DNA of 64,000 nucleotides from Vulcanimicrobium alpinum (lineage in GTDB: Bacteria; Vulcanimicrobiota; Vulcanimicrobiia; Vulcanimicrobiales; Vulcanimicrobiaceae), in the NCBI RefSeq assembly GCF_027923555.1, contig NZ_AP025523.1, forward strand, positions 744,001 to 808,000. Reading direction: 5' to 3'. The notes beneath the pieces were generated by a model. The model did not search any database and was not told where the DNA came from. It saw only the letters and a program-made list of their open reading frames with translations. The stretch's first letter is position 1, and every line of letters starts with the position of its first letter. This document shows positions 1 to 7,056 of the stretch, piece by piece. A program made the position numbers and the translations under genes.

Positions 1-324
1 CCGTTCGCCCCGGCGCATCCCGAGGATCGTGTCTCCTACGAGGTGCCGCAAGCCGTCGTCACGTACTCGCGCGCGATCGCGGCGAATGCTACATTCGCCG
101 CGGGCCTCGGACGCTATGCGATCAAAGGCGCGTTCGCCGAACCGCTCGACTTCGCCGAACGCCTCGCGTTCGCGGGCGTGCAGTTCCGGTCGAGTTCGCG
201 CGCGTCTACGTTGATCACGTTCCGGCGCACGGCGTTCGCGGGGATGTCGACCTTCCCGGCGTCGCCGGCGAGTCCGAACTTCACCGGTTCTGCGCTGGTC
301 GCCGAAGAACGTCTGCGGTTCTGA
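1..324 (+). CDS. 3' end of an unidentified gene (partial)
   Basis: Frame 1 is open from the first base of the window to a TGA at 322-324, three bases before the MgtC-like gene, so it may be the C-terminal part of an upstream operon member. The visible 107 residues include an alanine-rich stretch (YSRAIAANATFAAGLGRYA) and end in phenylalanine. I recognise no family. High-GC DNA gives long chance frames, so this could be non-coding; the tight spacing to the next gene is the main argument for it. Confidence 0.3.
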   Translation, partial: PFAPAHPEDRVSYEVPQAVVTYSRAIAANATFAAGLGRYAIKGAFAEPLDFAERLAFAGVQFRSSSRASTLITFRRTAFAGMSTFPASPASPNFTGSALVAEERLRF

Positions 325-326
325 TC

Positions 327-1046
327 ATGGACTTCTGGGATTTCGTCCTGCGGCTCGCAGCTGCGCTGCTGCTCGGTTCGATCGTAGGCCTGGAGCGGCA
401 GTATCGCCAGCGCACGGCGGGGCTGCGCACGAATGCGCTCGTTTCGGTCGGTGCGGCGACGTTCGTGATGATCTCCGCACTCGATAAGACGGGCGATCCG
501 ACGCGCGTCGCAGCCCAGGTCGTGTCCGGGATCGGGTTCCTCGCCGGCGGCGTGATCTTTCGCGAAGGGCTTAGCGTGCAAGGACTCAACACCGGCGCGA
601 CGATCTGGGCGACCGCGGCGGTCGGAACGCTCGCGGGGTTCGGGTTTTTCGCGCAGGCGGCCGCCGGAGCGGCGGCGATCTTGGCGGCCAACGTGTTCTT
701 GCGGCCGATCGCACGCAGCATCAACCGTCAGCCGTTCGACGATACCGAAGTCGTCACGAGCTACGAGATTCGCGCGGTCTGCCGCAACGACGTCGAAGAG
801 CAGGTGCGCGAGGCGCTGATTGCGTCGGTACGCGGCGGACCGCTGATCCTGCAAGCGCTTTCCAGCGAAGACATCGAGGCGACGACGCGGGTCGAGGTGG
901 TCGCCGACGTCGCGGCGAGGGGACGCGCGGACACCCACCTTGAGCGCTCGGTGACGAAGCTCGGCGTCGTCTCCGGCGTCACCGCGGTCAGCTGGAAAGC
1001 CGTCCCGACCGGCGAGGACGAACAGGCGATGCTCGGTGACGCGTGA
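327..1046 (+). CDS. MgtC/SapB-family inner-membrane protein
   Basis: A 239-residue protein. The first about 140 residues are hydrophobic and contain the MgtC/SapB signature near residues 18-45 (LGSIVGLERQYRQRTAGLRT, then NALVSVGAA), with further membrane segments rich in Gly and Ala. The C-terminal about 90 residues are soluble and resemble the ACT-like domain of MgtC proteins. MgtC proteins are linked to growth at low Mg2+ and, in pathogens, to modulation of the F-type ATPase; the role in this organism is unknown. Before the IS insertion downstream, this gene converged on larE with its stop only about ten bases from the larE stop. Confidence 0.85.
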   Translation: MDFWDFVLRLAAALLLGSIVGLERQYRQRTAGLRTNALVSVGAATFVMISALDKTGDPTRVAAQVVSGIGFLAGGVIFREGLSVQGLNTGATIWATAAVGTLAGFGFFAQAAAGAAAILAANVFLRPIARSINRQPFDDTEVVTSYEIRAVCRNDVEEQVREALIASVRGGPLILQALSSEDIEATTRVEVVADVAARGRADTHLERSVTKLGVVSGVTAVSWKAVPTGEDEQAMLGDA

Positions 1047-1060
1047 CGTCACCCGTTTAG

Positions 1061-1083
1061 CAGGCCGATGAAAAATCGGCCGA
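1061..1083 (+). repeat. Left terminal inverted repeat of the 1061-2377 IS
   Basis: Outer 23 bases of the element, partner of 2355-2377. The repeat also contains its own small hairpin: GGCCGAT at 1063-1069 pairs with ATCGGCC at 1075-1081 around a GAAAA loop. This could stop transcription entering from the mgtC-like gene. Confidence 0.8.
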
Positions 1084-1158
1084 GTTGATGTTGGCGTGAC
1101 GGCGTTTTTCGCGTATTATAAGAGCAAGTCTCCTCATACCTTGGTGAGGTTGCGGCCG

Positions 1159-2241
1159 ATGCGGACTCATGATGAGCAGCGTGCATCCGTTTGGACGACG
1201 TTGCAGCCGGAAGACACCGTGCCCGGCGATCATCCGTTGCGCCCGATGCGCGTGATGGTCAACGAAATTCTGCGCGAACTCTCGCCGGAGTTTTCCAAGC
1301 TCTACTCCCGACGGGGCCGGCCATCGATCGCGCCGGAGAAGCTGCTGCGAGCCTTGCTGTTGCAAATGTTCTACTCGATCCGCAGCGAGCCGATGCTGCT
1401 GGAGCAGTTGCGTTACAATTTGCTCTTTCGTTGGTTCGTGGGCTTGAGCATGGACGACAAGATCTGGGACCCCTCGACGTTCAGCAAGAACCGCGATCGG
1501 TTCTTGAATGGCGAAATCTCCGAGCGGTTCTTCGCCGCCGTGGTCGAGCGGGCGCGTGCCGACGAACTGCTCTCGAACGAGCATTTCACCGTCGATGGGA
1601 CGCTAATCGAGGCGTGGGCCAGCCACAAGAGCTTTCGGCCCAAGTCGGACGACGAACCGCCGACCTCGAGCGGCGGTCGCAACGAGGGCGTGAACTTTCG
1701 TGGCCGGCCGCGCAGCAACGAGACGCACGTCTCGAGTACCGATCCGGACGCGCGGTTGTACCGCAAGAGCAGCGGCGCGCCGGCGATTCTCGGCTATCTC
1801 GGACATGCTCTGATGGAGAATCGCAACGGCTTGATCGTCGGCGTGAAGACCACTCGCGCGACCGGGATCGCCGAACGCGAAGCAGCGCTGGAATTGATTC
1901 GCGGGGTCAGCGGAAGCAACCGAATCACGCTCGGCGCCGACAAGGCGTACGATACCAAAGACTTTGTCGAGGCGTTGCGAGCGCTCAACGTGACGCCGCA
2001 CGTTGCTCAAAATACGACCCGTCGCCGCAGCGCGATCGACCGCCGAACCGTCCGCCATCCGGGCTACACGGTGAGTCAACGCAGGCGCAAGTTGATCGAG
2101 GAGAGCTTCGGGTGGGGCAAGACGATCGGCCGATTGCGCAAGGTGCATTTCCGCGGGCTTGATCTGGTCGGCGACATTGTGCGCTGGACGGCCGCGGCGT
2201 ACAACTTGATCAGGATACGCAATCTGAGGGCCGCGACATGA
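1159..2241 (+). CDS. IS5-family transposase (DUF772 plus DDE domain)
   Basis: A 360-residue transposase of the IS5/IS4-like superfamily. An N-terminal DUF772-type domain contains the RPSIAPEKLLRALLLQMFYSIRSE region. The DDE domain follows, with FTVDGTLIEAWASHKSF holding the first Asp, LGADKAYDTKDFV the second, and a C-terminal ESFGWGKTIGRLRKVHFRG segment supplying the Glu. The start at 1159 is chosen over the in-frame 1096 because GGTGAGG at 1144-1150 is a good ribosome-binding site about eight bases upstream and the protein then begins at the usual family position. It is the only gene of the element. Confidence 0.9.
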   Translation: MRTHDEQRASVWTTLQPEDTVPGDHPLRPMRVMVNEILRELSPEFSKLYSRRGRPSIAPEKLLRALLLQMFYSIRSEPMLLEQLRYNLLFRWFVGLSMDDKIWDPSTFSKNRDRFLNGEISERFFAAVVERARADELLSNEHFTVDGTLIEAWASHKSFRPKSDDEPPTSSGGRNEGVNFRGRPRSNETHVSSTDPDARLYRKSSGAPAILGYLGHALMENRNGLIVGVKTTRATGIAEREAALELIRGVSGSNRITLGADKAYDTKDFVEALRALNVTPHVAQNTTRRRSAIDRRTVRHPGYTVSQRRRKLIEESFGWGKTIGRLRKVHFRGLDLVGDIVRWTAAAYNLIRIRNLRAAT

Positions 2242-2354
2242 TGCGAAGTGATGCTGACCCGAGGGGCGTTTTCGAGATGAACCGCTCGGCAACGGGCTTC
2301 GAGAGGTCCGCCGACCTCCCGAAAACCGTGCTGAACGGGCAGTTCGCGAACCAC

Positions 2355-2377
2355 GCGCCGATTTTTTCACGGGGCTG
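2355..2377 (-). repeat. Right terminal inverted repeat of the 1061-2377 IS
   Basis: Inverted copy of the left end. The next four bases (TTAG, 2378-2381) are the right target duplication and contain, on the minus strand, the TAA stop codon of larE. Confidence 0.8.
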
Positions 2378-3199
2378 TTAGCGGGACGGGTTGTAGCCGC
2401 CGCTGACGTAGCCGCCAAGGTCGAGGGTGACGTAGCGGTAGCCGGCGGCGCGGACGCCGGCGACGATGCCGTCGCGGATCGCGGGATCGGCGAGTGCGGC
2501 GACGTCGGCGGGGGGGACTTCGATGCGCGCGATCTCGCCGTGGTGCCGGACGCGGCAGGCGCGGAACCCAGCGTCGTGGATCGTCTGTTCCGCGCGATCC
2601 ACCTGACGCAGGAGTTCCAGCGTGATCGGTGTGCCGTACGGGAAGCGCGACGAGAGGCACGCCAGCGCAGGCTTGTCCCACACCGCCAGCCCCAGCCGCT
2701 GCGCGAGCGCGCGCACGTCGGCTTTGCGCAGGCCGGCGTCGTAGAGAGGGCTGCGTACGTCGTGTTCGCGTGCAGCCTTGCGTCCCGGCCGCCAATCGCC
2801 TTCGTCGTCGCGATTGTAGCCGTCGACGATGTGCGGGATGCCGCGTTCGCGGGCAATCGCGGCGAGCTTTTCGTAGAGTTCCGATTTGCAGAAGTAGCAG
2901 CGATCCACGGGATTCGCGGCATACGACGGGTCGTGCAGTTCGCGCGTCTCGATGACCTCGTGCCGGGCGTCGATCGCCGCGGCGAAGCCGACCGCGCCGG
3001 CGTACTCGCGCTCGGCGAGCGACTCGCTGCGCGCGGTGATACCGACGGCGCGTTCGCCGAGCTCCTGCGAGGCGACGTGCAGGACGAGCGCCGAGTCGAC
3101 GCCGCCGGAGAACGCGACGAGCACGCTGCCGAGCTCGCGGAAGATCGCGCGCAAGCGCGCTTCTTTCAGGTCCAGGGTTTCGGTCGTCAGGTCGATCAC
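2378..3199 (-). CDS. larE: LarE, ATP-dependent sacrificial sulfur transferase
   Basis: LarE donates sulfur to pyridinium-3,5-dicarboxylate mononucleotide in building the nickel-pincer nucleotide cofactor. In the classical enzyme the sulfur comes from its own cysteine. The 273-residue protein has the PP-loop SGGVDS at residues 31-36, a CYFC pair at 101-104 and Cys181 in the ACLSSRFPYGTPIT motif, which matches the sacrificial cysteine. A further Cys215 leaves open a cluster-dependent variant. The start overlaps the end of larC by four bases (ATGA). An IS abuts the 3' end, but the TAA stop lies inside the IS target duplication, so the reading frame is intact. Confidence 0.92.
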   Translation of the reverse strand: MIDLTTETLDLKEARLRAIFRELGSVLVAFSGGVDSALVLHVASQELGERAVGITARSESLAEREYAGAVGFAAAIDARHEVIETRELHDPSYAANPVDRCYFCKSELYEKLAAIARERGIPHIVDGYNRDDEGDWRPGRKAAREHDVRSPLYDAGLRKADVRALAQRLGLAVWDKPALACLSSRFPYGTPITLELLRQVDRAEQTIHDAGFRACRVRHHGEIARIEVPPADVAALADPAIRDGIVAGVRAAGYRYVTLDLGGYVSGGYNPSR

Positions 3200-4428
3200 T
3201 TCTCGGAGTCTCTTTGGATGGCGGCGTCGACGACGCGGGCCACCTCGGGAAGGGGCAGCGCGCGTTCTCGCGCGATGCGCAGCAGGTCGTCGTATTCGGC
3301 GCGGGCGCGGCCGCGGCCGTTTCCCGCGACGGCTTTGACGCGCACCGGGCCATACTGCGTTGCGACCGTCGTGACGGTGCGCTCGAGGACGCGGCGCCGT
3401 TCAGTGCGCACGCGCACGCCGATCGTCGTCGTCTCGTGCAGCATTGCGCGGGCGACCGCATCTTCGTCGCTTGGAACAGCGATGGCCGAGAGCGTGATCG
3501 CCGGGCGCCCTTTCTTCATCGTGATCGGCGTCAGCCAGACGTCGAGCGCGCCCGCCGCGAAGAGCCGCTCCATCGCGAGCTCGTAGTGCTGCGGGAGCAT
3601 GTCGTCGATGTTCGCTTCGAGGATCACGACATCGCTCACGTCCGCCGAGACGGCCGCCCGCGTGCCGACGGTGACGCGCGTAACGTTGGGGATCGAGAAA
3701 TCGCTCGTCCCGGCGCCGTAGCCGATTCGCTCCGGCACCATCGCCGGACGCGCGCCCGGCGTCGCGAGCGTGGTGAGAATCGCGGCCGCGGTGGTGGTGA
3801 CGAGTTCGCCGTCCACGTCGACCGGACGCGTCGGCCACCCGCGCAGCAGGTCCGCCGTCGCCGGCGGCGGGTTGGGATAGAGACCGTGCTGCATGCGGAT
3901 CCAGCCGTTGCCGATCGGGAACGGCGAGACGCGCAGTTCGTCGATTTCCAGCAAGTCGAGCGCGACGCAGGTTGCGGCGACGTCGAGGATCGCGTCGACC
4001 TGCCCGATCTCGTGAAAGTGAATGGCGTCGATGTCGACACCGTGGACACGCGCCTCGGCTTCGCCGAGCCGCCGGTAGATCGCGACCGCGCGCTCTCGCT
4101 GGCGCGGGCTGAGCGCACTGCGCTCGACGATCGCCAGCACGTCGGCGAGGGTGCGGCGCGGACCGTGCGCGTGGCGATGACCGTGCGCTGCGTCGTGCGG
4201 ATGATGATGGTGCTCGGCGTCGCCATCCTCGCCGGGGACGACGAGGGCGGCGTACGTTGCAGCGATCCCCCGTTTCACGACGCGCCGCGGCGCAAACGTC
4301 CAGCCGTCGGCGACGACGCCGCGCAGCGCGCGCTCGAGTTCCGCGCGGTCGGCGCCGGCGTCGAGAAACGCGGCGAGCAGCATGTCGCCCGCCGCGCCGC
4401 CGATCATCTCGACGTAGGCGACGTTCAT
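3196..4428 (-). CDS. larC: LarC, nickel insertion protein for the nickel-pincer cofactor
   Basis: LarC is the CTP-dependent nickel insertase that completes the nickel-pincer nucleotide. The 410-residue protein starts with the family motif around EMIGGAAGDMLLAAFLDAGA and has a histidine-rich loop (HHHHPHD, then HGHRHAHG) near residues 73-89, a likely nickel-binding segment. A DAIHFHEIGQVDAILD segment lies near residue 134. It is one continuous frame, whereas the founding Lactobacillus plantarum gene is split into larC1 and larC2 and needs a programmed frameshift. It overlaps larB upstream and larE downstream by four bases each, so the three genes form one translationally coupled operon. Confidence 0.93.
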   Translation of the reverse strand: MNVAYVEMIGGAAGDMLLAAFLDAGADRAELERALRGVVADGWTFAPRRVVKRGIAATYAALVVPGEDGDAEHHHHPHDAAHGHRHAHGPRRTLADVLAIVERSALSPRQRERAVAIYRRLGEAEARVHGVDIDAIHFHEIGQVDAILDVAATCVALDLLEIDELRVSPFPIGNGWIRMQHGLYPNPPPATADLLRGWPTRPVDVDGELVTTTAAAILTTLATPGARPAMVPERIGYGAGTSDFSIPNVTRVTVGTRAAVSADVSDVVILEANIDDMLPQHYELAMERLFAAGALDVWLTPITMKKGRPAITLSAIAVPSDEDAVARAMLHETTTIGVRVRTERRRVLERTVTTVATQYGPVRVKAVAGNGRGRARAEYDDLLRIARERALPLPEVARVVDAAIQRDSEK

Positions 4429-5081
4429 CGTGATGCGGCCGCGACGATCTTGTGCGCCATCGCCGCGGCGCCGAACCCGTTGTCGATGTTCACCACGGCG
4501 ATCCCGGGCGCGCAGGCGTTGAGCATCCCGAGCAGCGCCGCGAGCCCGTCGAACGCGGCGCCGTAGCCGATGCTGGTGGGGACCGCGATCACCGGCGCCC
4601 GCACGAGTCCGGCGACGACGCTGGGCAGCGCGCCCTCCATCCCGGCGACGACGATCAGCGCGCGGCAGCGTTCGATGTCGCCCAGCGCGTCGAAGAGCCG
4701 ATGGATCCCGGCGACGCCGACGTCGGTCGCGCGAATCGCGTCGTGGCCGAACGCGTCGACGCAGAACGCGGCCTCGTCGGCGATCGGGAGATCGGAGGTG
4801 CCGGCGCAGACGATCCCGATCCGCTCCCCCGTCCGCGGCAGCGCGCCGCGACGCAGCGTCCCCGAGCCGGTGTCGACGACGGCATCCGTATACGCGGCCG
4901 CGAGCGCGACACGCTGATCGGCCGGGATGCGCGTCGCCAGCGCAAACCCGGTGCGCGCGTAGAGCGCGCCGACCAGCGCGATGTTCTGCTCGAGCGTTTT
5001 CCCGGCGGCATAGATGACCTCGGGGACGCCGGTGCGGCCGCGCCGCTCGAGGTCGAGCTGCGCGACGGACGACGGATCCAT
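4425..5081 (-). CDS. larB: LarB, nicotinic acid adenine dinucleotide carboxylase/hydrolase
   Basis: First enzyme of nickel-pincer cofactor synthesis: it carboxylates the pyridinium ring of NaAD and hydrolyses the phosphoanhydride. The 218-residue protein is PurE-like in its C-terminal half. Recognisable segments are GVPEVIYAAGKT near residue 18, GIVCAGTSDLPIADEAA near 89, GVAGIHRLFDAL near 122 and VVAGMEGALPSVVAGL near 143. It heads the larB-larC-larE operon with four-base overlaps. No lactate racemase (larA) is in the window, so the cofactor user must lie elsewhere. No promoter stands out in the 88 bases separating it from the divergent Tat-protein gene. Confidence 0.93.
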   Translation of the reverse strand: MDPSSVAQLDLERRGRTGVPEVIYAAGKTLEQNIALVGALYARTGFALATRIPADQRVALAAAYTDAVVDTGSGTLRRGALPRTGERIGIVCAGTSDLPIADEAAFCVDAFGHDAIRATDVGVAGIHRLFDALGDIERCRALIVVAGMEGALPSVVAGLVRAPVIAVPTSIGYGAAFDGLAALLGMLNACAPGIAVVNIDNGFGAAAMAHKIVAAASR

Positions 5082-5169
5082 GCCGATTCGTACCTCATCG
5101 CGTCAGTGTTGGCCTCGCTGTACCGCTGCACGGAGGGACAAACGCGCCGCTGGGCGTCTAACCGCCGGT

Positions 5170-5535
5170 ATGGCAGATCGACGTTCCTTTCTCGGGGCGG
5201 TCTCAGGCATTGCCGCGACCGTCCTCCTCGCACGCGACGCCGACGCGCAGACCGCGCCGGCAGCCCCCGTGTCCCCAGCGAGTGCGTTGCCCGCGAGCGC
5301 GTCGCCCGCTCCCGCGCCGAGCGCCTCGCCGAAGCCGGCGTCGCCGCAGGCGGCGGCGATCGCCGCGTCGATGCGGCGCTTCGATTCGGCGCTCAGCGAT
5401 GCCGACGTTGCGACGATCGCCCAGGGGATCGACGCCAATCGCGCCGGCGCCGCGCGGCTCAACCCGCGCAAAGCGACCGCGTTGAAGAACGGCGACGAGC
5501 CAGTGACGCGCTTCGCCGTCGCGAGGCCGCGATGA
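5170..5535 (+). CDS. Small protein with twin-arginine signal
   Basis: A 121-residue protein starting MADRRSFLGAVSGIA, a clear twin-arginine export signal followed by a hydrophobic stretch and an Ala-x-Ala type cleavage region (DADAQ). Then come a Pro/Ala/Ser-rich linker (about residues 29-60) and a predicted helical tail containing FDSALSDADVATIAQGIDAN. No enzyme family is recognised. It overlaps the amidase start (ATGA at 5532-5535), so the two are probably translated together. The Tat protein may carry or anchor the amidase, or an ancestral Tat-signal amidase may have been split; both are inference. An upstream in-frame start at 5014 is rejected because it would bury the signal. Confidence 0.6.
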   Translation: MADRRSFLGAVSGIAATVLLARDADAQTAPAAPVSPASALPASASPAPAPSASPKPASPQAAAIAASMRRFDSALSDADVATIAQGIDANRAGAARLNPRKATALKNGDEPVTRFAVARPR

Positions 5536-6935
5536 CGGCCGACGATCTCGCCTTCGCCGACGTCGTCGAACTCCAGCGGCTCCTCACGGCGAAAGCCGTG
5601 TCATCGGTCGAGCTGACGGAACTCTACCTGAAGCGGCTGGAAACCTACGGGCCGGTCTACAGCGCGGTCGTGACGATTCTGCACGATCGTGCACGCCGTG
5701 AAGCGCGGCGCGCCGATCGGGAACGCGTACGCGGACGCGTGCGCGGTCCGCTGCACGGCATCCCCTACGGGGTGAAGGATCTGCTCGCGACCCCCGACGC
5801 GCCGACGACGTGGGGCGCGCAGCCGTACCGCGCACAGCACTTCGATTTCGACGCGACGGCGGTGCGCAAATTGAGCGACGCGGGCGCGGTGCTGCTCGCG
5901 AAGCTCGCGATGGTCGAGCTCGCCGGCGGATTCGGCTACGGCGACGCCGACGCGTCGTTCACCGGTCCCGGGCGCACGCCGTGGAACGCGAAGTTCTGGA
6001 GCGGCGGTTCGTCGAGCGGTTCGGGGATCGCGGTCGCGGCGGGGCTCGTCGGCTTCGCGATCGGCTCGGAGACGTCGGGCTCGATCCTCTTCCCGTCGAC
6101 CGCCTGCGGGATCACCGGATTGCGTCCGACCTACGGCCGCGTGTCGCGTCACGGTGCGATGGCGCTCTGCTGGACGCTCGACAAGCTCGGCCCGATGGCG
6201 CGCAGCGCCCGCGATCTCGAGATCGTGCTCGCCGCGATCGCCGGTGCCGATCCCCGCGATCCCACGGCGGTCGACGTGCCGCTCACCGCGCCGCGGCGCC
6301 GGCCGCGTATCGCGGTGCTGAAGAATGCGACGAAGGGCGCGATGCCCGCGGTGGCGGCGAACTTCCGCGCGTCGCTCAAGGCGCTCGCGACGTTCGCCGA
6401 CATCGCGGGCGAGGTCGCGCTCCCGAAAGGGCCGTGGGGACCGGTCGTCGGCACGATCGTCGATGCGGAGGGCGCCGCGGCGTTCCGCGATCTGATCGAG
6501 TCGGGGAAGTCGCGCGGCCTGCGCAACGCCGACGACAAACTCGGCGGCTACGTCGCGTATGCGACGCCGGCGGTCGACTACATCGACGCGCTCCGGCAGC
6601 GCGCGAAGCTCAACGCGGCGCTGGAAGCCGCTTTCGCCGGGTACGACGCGATCGTCTCGCCGACGTTGCACACGGTGACCTACCCGGTCGGAATACCGTT
6701 CGACAAGGCGTATCCGAAGTTCGGCGGCGGTCCGTCGCTGATCGCGCCGGGAAACCTCGCCGGACTGCCGGCGATCGCCCTGCCGAACGGCTTCGGTCCC
6801 AACGGCCTGCCGACGTCGGTCGCGCTGCTGGGGCGAGCGTGGGGAGAAGCGACGCTCACCGCCATCGGCGCACGCTATCAGCGCGCGACCGACTTTCACA
6901 CCAAACGGCCGCCGCTCACGACGGGCCGCCCGTAA
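5532..6935 (+). CDS. Amidase (amidase-signature family, GatA-like)
   Basis: A 467-residue amidase-signature hydrolase that would cleave a carboxamide. The catalytic Lys is in GVKDLLA near residue 80. The Gly/Ser-rich signature SGGSSSGSGIAVAAGL near 157-172 supplies the cis-Ser, and the Ser nucleophile lies in GSETSGSILFPS just downstream. The N-terminus has the usual helical ELTELYLKRLETYGPVYSAV segment. It lacks any GatB/GatC neighbour, so it is unlikely to be the tRNA amidotransferase subunit; peptide, nitrile-pathway or other small-molecule amidases are more likely. The start overlaps the upstream Tat-signal gene by four bases. It converges on the broken TonB receptor gene. Confidence 0.85.
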   Translation: MTADDLAFADVVELQRLLTAKAVSSVELTELYLKRLETYGPVYSAVVTILHDRARREARRADRERVRGRVRGPLHGIPYGVKDLLATPDAPTTWGAQPYRAQHFDFDATAVRKLSDAGAVLLAKLAMVELAGGFGYGDADASFTGPGRTPWNAKFWSGGSSSGSGIAVAAGLVGFAIGSETSGSILFPSTACGITGLRPTYGRVSRHGAMALCWTLDKLGPMARSARDLEIVLAAIAGADPRDPTAVDVPLTAPRRRPRIAVLKNATKGAMPAVAANFRASLKALATFADIAGEVALPKGPWGPVVGTIVDAEGAAAFRDLIESGKSRGLRNADDKLGGYVAYATPAVDYIDALRQRAKLNAALEAAFAGYDAIVSPTLHTVTYPVGIPFDKAYPKFGGGPSLIAPGNLAGLPAIALPNGFGPNGLPTSVALLGRAWGEATLTAIGARYQRATDFHTKRPPLTTGRP

Positions 6936-6951
6936 GTTCGTCGAAATAGAA

Positions 6952-6977
6952 ACGCCGACGAGTTCAATCGTCGGCGT
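6952..6977 (+). terminator. Perfect 10-bp hairpin after the amidase
   Basis: ACGCCGACGA pairs perfectly with TCGTCGGCGT around a six-base loop, 16 bases after the amidase stop. No T-run follows, so it is a terminator-like stem rather than a classical intrinsic terminator. Confidence 0.5.
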
Positions 6978-6985
6978 GTGACGTT

Positions 6986-7051
6986 CCCGCGTCACGCTGA
7001 GCCGGTCGAAGAGCGAGTCGTTCGACCCTTCGACCGTCTCAGGGTGACGGG
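6986..7051. repeat. Intergenic palindromic repeat, copy A (paired arms)
   Basis: Two facing arms, about 6986-7011 (containing GTCACGCTGAGCCGGTCGAAG) and 7028-7051 (containing CTTCGACCGTCTCAGGGTGAC), form a long imperfect palindrome between two convergent genes. Related sequences are at 47437-47465, 51661-51763 and 54097-54119. Confidence 0.7.
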
Positions 7052-7056
7052 GCGCG

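Larger units (their letters stand above)
1061..2377 (+). mobile_element. IS5-family insertion sequence, complete, 1317 bp
   Basis: The element carries one intact transposase gene and ends in imperfect inverted repeats. The left end begins CAGGCCGATGAAAAATCGGC. The right end, read inward, begins CAGCCCCGTGAAAAAATCGG. They agree at most positions with a one-base gap. It is flanked by a perfect 4-base duplication, TTAG at 1057-1060 and 2378-2381, matching the YTAR target duplications of the IS5 subgroup. Nothing looks broken, so it may be recent and active. It sits exactly between the convergent mgtC-like and larE genes. Confidence 0.88.

Noticed and set aside
4452-5531. 360-codon N-terminal extension of the amidase frame
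   Set aside because: The extension is antisense to larB and out of frame with the Tat-signal gene. The real amidase start overlaps the Tat gene at 5532.
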